DNA from: Paramecium sonneborni
Lineage: Eukaryota > Ciliophora > Oligohymenophorea > Peniculida > Parameciidae
Direction: 5' to 3'
DNA: 64,000 nucleotides
NCBI GenBank assembly: GCA_905182985.1
Contig: CAJJDN010000045.1
Coordinates: 216,418 to 280,417 of the forward strand
A model generated the notes under the pieces. That model was not told the DNA's origin. It did no database searches and saw nothing but the letters and a program-made list of their open reading frames with translations. Below, piece after piece: positions 61,129 to 64,000 of this stretch (the stretch's first letter is position 1; each line of letters starts with the position of its first letter). A program made the translations under genes and the position numbers.

Positions 61129-64000
61129 TCATAAAAGTTAATCAGCATCAGACACTTCTTCTTTATTTATGGATTAATTCTAAAATAAATTTATGCATTT
61201 TTTACAATAATTCCAACACTATTAAATAACTTATCTTCCATTTATTCTGCCACTGGATCATCAGGCAGTTTTTCATCTTCCTCAACTTAATTTTACAAAG
61301 GCTTACTTTAGACTAAGGCTGGATTATTAAACTTATTATGATCTGTACCATCTTCAAATTTTTCATCACCATATTCATCTTCAACTTTCGATGATTTTAT
61401 AACTTAAGCATCATTTTCATTTTTTTCATTCTCTATTTGAATATCTTATTAAACCTACTATTATAATTGTAATTAATTGTTTTTCTATTATGCTTCTTAC
61501 TCTTATTCTCTTTCTTTTCTTTTTTCCTCTAATATTTTCCTTCCTTCTTCTTTCTATTATTTCTTTTTGTATGCTTTTTAAATTTTAACAGCAACATCAT
61601 CAAGTTCTTGTTATTCTTTTAATTTTAAATCTTCTTCTTTCTTTCTCAATTCTTCTAATCTTTTTTCTTCCTTTAGTTCTTCTAATAATTTTTTTCCTTC
61701 TGATTTATTTTTTTTATGTCTATATGCTCCTTATATCCTTGATGCTGCCATATTAATTTCCTCTTCCTTTGCTTTAATTTCTTTCTTAACTTCCAATTAA
61801 TCATCAAGTTCTTTTTCAAATTCAAAATCATAATCATCCTCATTATCTTTTTTATCTTTCTTTTCTTTTGAACCTTTTTTTTAGTTTTATGAATCTCTTT
61901 CATTTCTTTTACTTTCTAACATCTATTTTGCTTCATCAATTTTTTTTTTATCTTTAAAAGCTTATTAAATTCTTAGTGCACTTTCCTCTTACTCTTTTTT
62001 TTATTTTTCTTCTCTCTCCTTTTATCTTCTTATTCTATCCTCTTCTTTTTATTTTTATTCATTAACAAATTTTTCTCTCTTTTTTTATTCTAATAATGCC
62101 TTAGCTTCTGCTATTTATTTCTTTTTTTAATATGCTATTTATATCTTTAAAGCTGCATCTTCCTCTTCTTTTAAAAGCTTTTCTTTATCTTCCTACTCTT
62201 ACAATAATCTCAATTTTTCTTTTTCTTCTTATTCTTATTATAATCTTAATCTTTCTAATTCTTCTTATTACTTTTTTACTTGTAATTCTGCTAAATATTA
62301 TTCTTTTTCCTTCTTTTTTTACTCTAAAATTTTTTTACCCTCTTCTTTTTACTTTTTTTATTTATATGCATTTTATATCAATATTGCTTTCTCTTCTTCT
62401 TCTTTTCTCAATTATTCTTCATATATTCTTTATTCTCTTTCTTTTTCTTTTTATTCTTCTTCATATCTTTTTTATTCTCTTTCTTTTTCTTTTTATTCTT
62501 CTTCTTATCTTCTTCTTAAAAGCTCTTATTCCAGCAATAATTGTTATAATCTTTTTTAATATTCATCCTCCTGTCTTTTTTTATCTTCTTACTGTTATTT
62601 TAATAATTATTCCTACTTCTTCTTTTATTCTTTATCTTCTAAATACTTTCTCTTTTTTTCTTTTTATTCTTCTAGAATCTTCTTACCTTCCTCTTTTTAT
62701 TTTTTCTTTTTATAAGCTATTTAAATTTTCATAGCTGCATCTTCAAAATCTTCTTATGGTTTTTATTAATAATCATCAAATTCTTCCTAATATTCTTCTT
62801 CTTCTACATTATTTTTCTTCTATTTTTCTTCTTCTACTTTTACTGAATTTTATGAATTTTTATCTTCATCTTTTTCAAAATAATCATCATAATTCTCTTC
62901 TTCTTCATCTAATTTCTTTTTTTATGTTACATTTTAATAATTAGGATCATTATCTATTATTTAAGATGAATTTTTAGCATTACTTCTTATTTTCACCTAT
63001 TTAGAAGAATCTGAATTTTAAGTTTATATTTTGATATAATCATTAGGACTATCTTATTTTTATGAATTTGGTGGAGAATTTGATGATTATGGATTGATTT
63101 ATTTTAATTATTGATTTACTTTAACATCATCTCTAAAAAATTATTCCCATTATAAATTTACTAAATCCTTATAAACTGAATAGATATGAATAAACAACTA
63201 ATCTTTTTAAAGTTCAGTAATCGAAATTTAAGACTCCAAAATTAACTATTCAAATTATCTTATATTTATATATTCTTAATTTGGAAATTTGTATTTAAAT
63301 TTTCTTGTCAGTTCTTCTTTATTTTTTTATAATGTCTAATTTATATAAATATTCTATTTACTTTTCGAATTTCTTAATAAATTGATGATCCATCATATGT
63401 TATATAATCTTAAATAAGTGATAAAATCATATTTTTAAATCTATTAGCACTAACCATTTTCTAAATTGGTTAATCATATCCATCACTTTTCAATAATGCT
63501 TTTGCAAATTTTTATGCTTTATTTGCATCCATATCTAATTTAGTTTTCAAAAATTCAACAACTCCATTTTCATTAAGTCTTCCTTTATTTAAAGAAGACA
63601 ATTTCTTTAATATAAGTAATTTAATACTTCTTTAAATTTTGCAAATGGAATATTATCCAAAAATAATTAGCAACGAATTTCATCTGCATAACACTAAGCT
63701 AATTCTTAATCAAGTAAAATAGAATCTGTACTATTATTTTATCTTAATTATTCCTATTATTATAACTATACTATTTATTATTATTAAGAATTATTATTAT
63801 TATTATTATTATTATTAAAATTTTTAGGACTAGATGATTATTGTTGCTAAAGATTTCTTCCCTATTTTTATTCTAATTATTTTCTATTGTCTGATTAAAA
63901 TTTCTTTAATTGTTACTCTAATTTTTGAATTCTCTCTTTTTATTCTTCTACCAAATAATTCAACTTAGTTCTCTCTTCTATATCTCTATCAATCTCCTCC
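61129..64000 (-). CDS. Lys/Glu-rich protein with multiple IQ-like motifs, 5' end outside the window
   Basis: TGA 61129-61131; a 26-nt GTA...TAG intron at 61180-61205 precedes the acidic tail. IQ-like (calmodulin/centrin-binding) helices recur: DAAMKIQIAYKKKKQKEEGK, AILIQNAYKQKKQKEEGKK, DAALKIQIAYQKKKQIAEAK, SALRIQQAFKDKKKIDEAK, AASRIQGAYRHKKNKSEGKK and VAVKIQKAYKKKQQKEEGRK. Between them lie long E/K/R/Q single-helix segments. The usual Arg at IQ position 6 is mostly Lys or Gln. The N-terminal visible part (about 63400-63990) is globular and helical (FLKTKLDMDANKAQKFAKAL). A calmodulin- or centrin-binding cytoskeletal protein is the likely role, inferred from the motifs. The start codon lies beyond base 64000. 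Confidence 0.82.
63790..63817. repeat. ATT/AAT trinucleotide run
   Basis: About nine ATT units on the + strand inside the IQ-protein gene; on the coding strand this probably encodes a short Asn or Asn-like homopolymer. Likely length-variable. Confidence 0.8.

Noticed and set aside
62132..62944. Long Leu/Phe/Ile-rich plus-strand open frame resembling a membrane protein
   Set aside because: It is the complement of E/K/Q-rich codons of the minus-strand IQ protein (GAA/AAG complement to TTC/CTT), which has clear repeating motifs.

Overview
The window reads as macronuclear DNA of a ciliate of the Paramecium type. Three things support this. Long conserved proteins are readable only if TAA and TAG encode glutamine and TGA is the sole stop. 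Introns are tiny (mostly 22-29 nt, GTA...TAG). The DNA is very AT-rich, with genes packed 14-80 nt apart in places. The sequence is draft quality: there is an 879-nt N gap at 38770-39648, and several conserved genes carry single-base frame breaks, some in short homopolymers.

Layout. 1-13655: a WD-repeat-like protein (5' cut off by the window), a small hypothetical, a complete VPS13 lipid-transfer protein, aminopeptidase P, a small helical protein and a BT1-type transporter. 13656-17578: ribosomal protein eL24, a small CX9C protein, hypotheticals and AT-rich spacer. 17579-33504: one giant minus-strand coiled-coil gene of about 5,285 codons. Its middle contains 5.75 near-identical in-frame copies of a 1,296-bp unit, flanked by about three older, diverged copies. 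33506-35750: fragments of a PHD-finger/SPRY gene, probably decayed. 36423: a tRNA-Glu(UUC). 37764: eIF3 subunit F. After the gap come a partial gene, a protein with an RG-rich tail, and at 41505-42940 a degenerate miniature paralogue of the giant gene that keeps the two ends but has none of the repeat modules. 43291-49347: a small unknown, an R2R3-Myb protein, a phospholipid scramblase and a phosphoglycerate-mutase-family phosphatase. 49481-64000 looks enriched for cytoskeletal or ciliary functions: a MORN-repeat protein, a TTLL tubulin-ligase-like enzyme, a large coiled-coil/EF-hand protein, an alpha/beta hydrolase with a C-terminal ubiquitin-interacting motif, another coiled-coil protein, and a Lys/Glu-rich protein with several IQ-like motifs that runs off the right end.

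There is no operon logic. The themes are membrane-lipid biology (VPS13, scramblase), translation (eL24, eIF3f) and microtubule or coiled-coil structures (giant protein, TTLL, MORN, IQ protein). The most unusual element is the giant modular protein together with its collapsed copy 8 kb away on the same strand.
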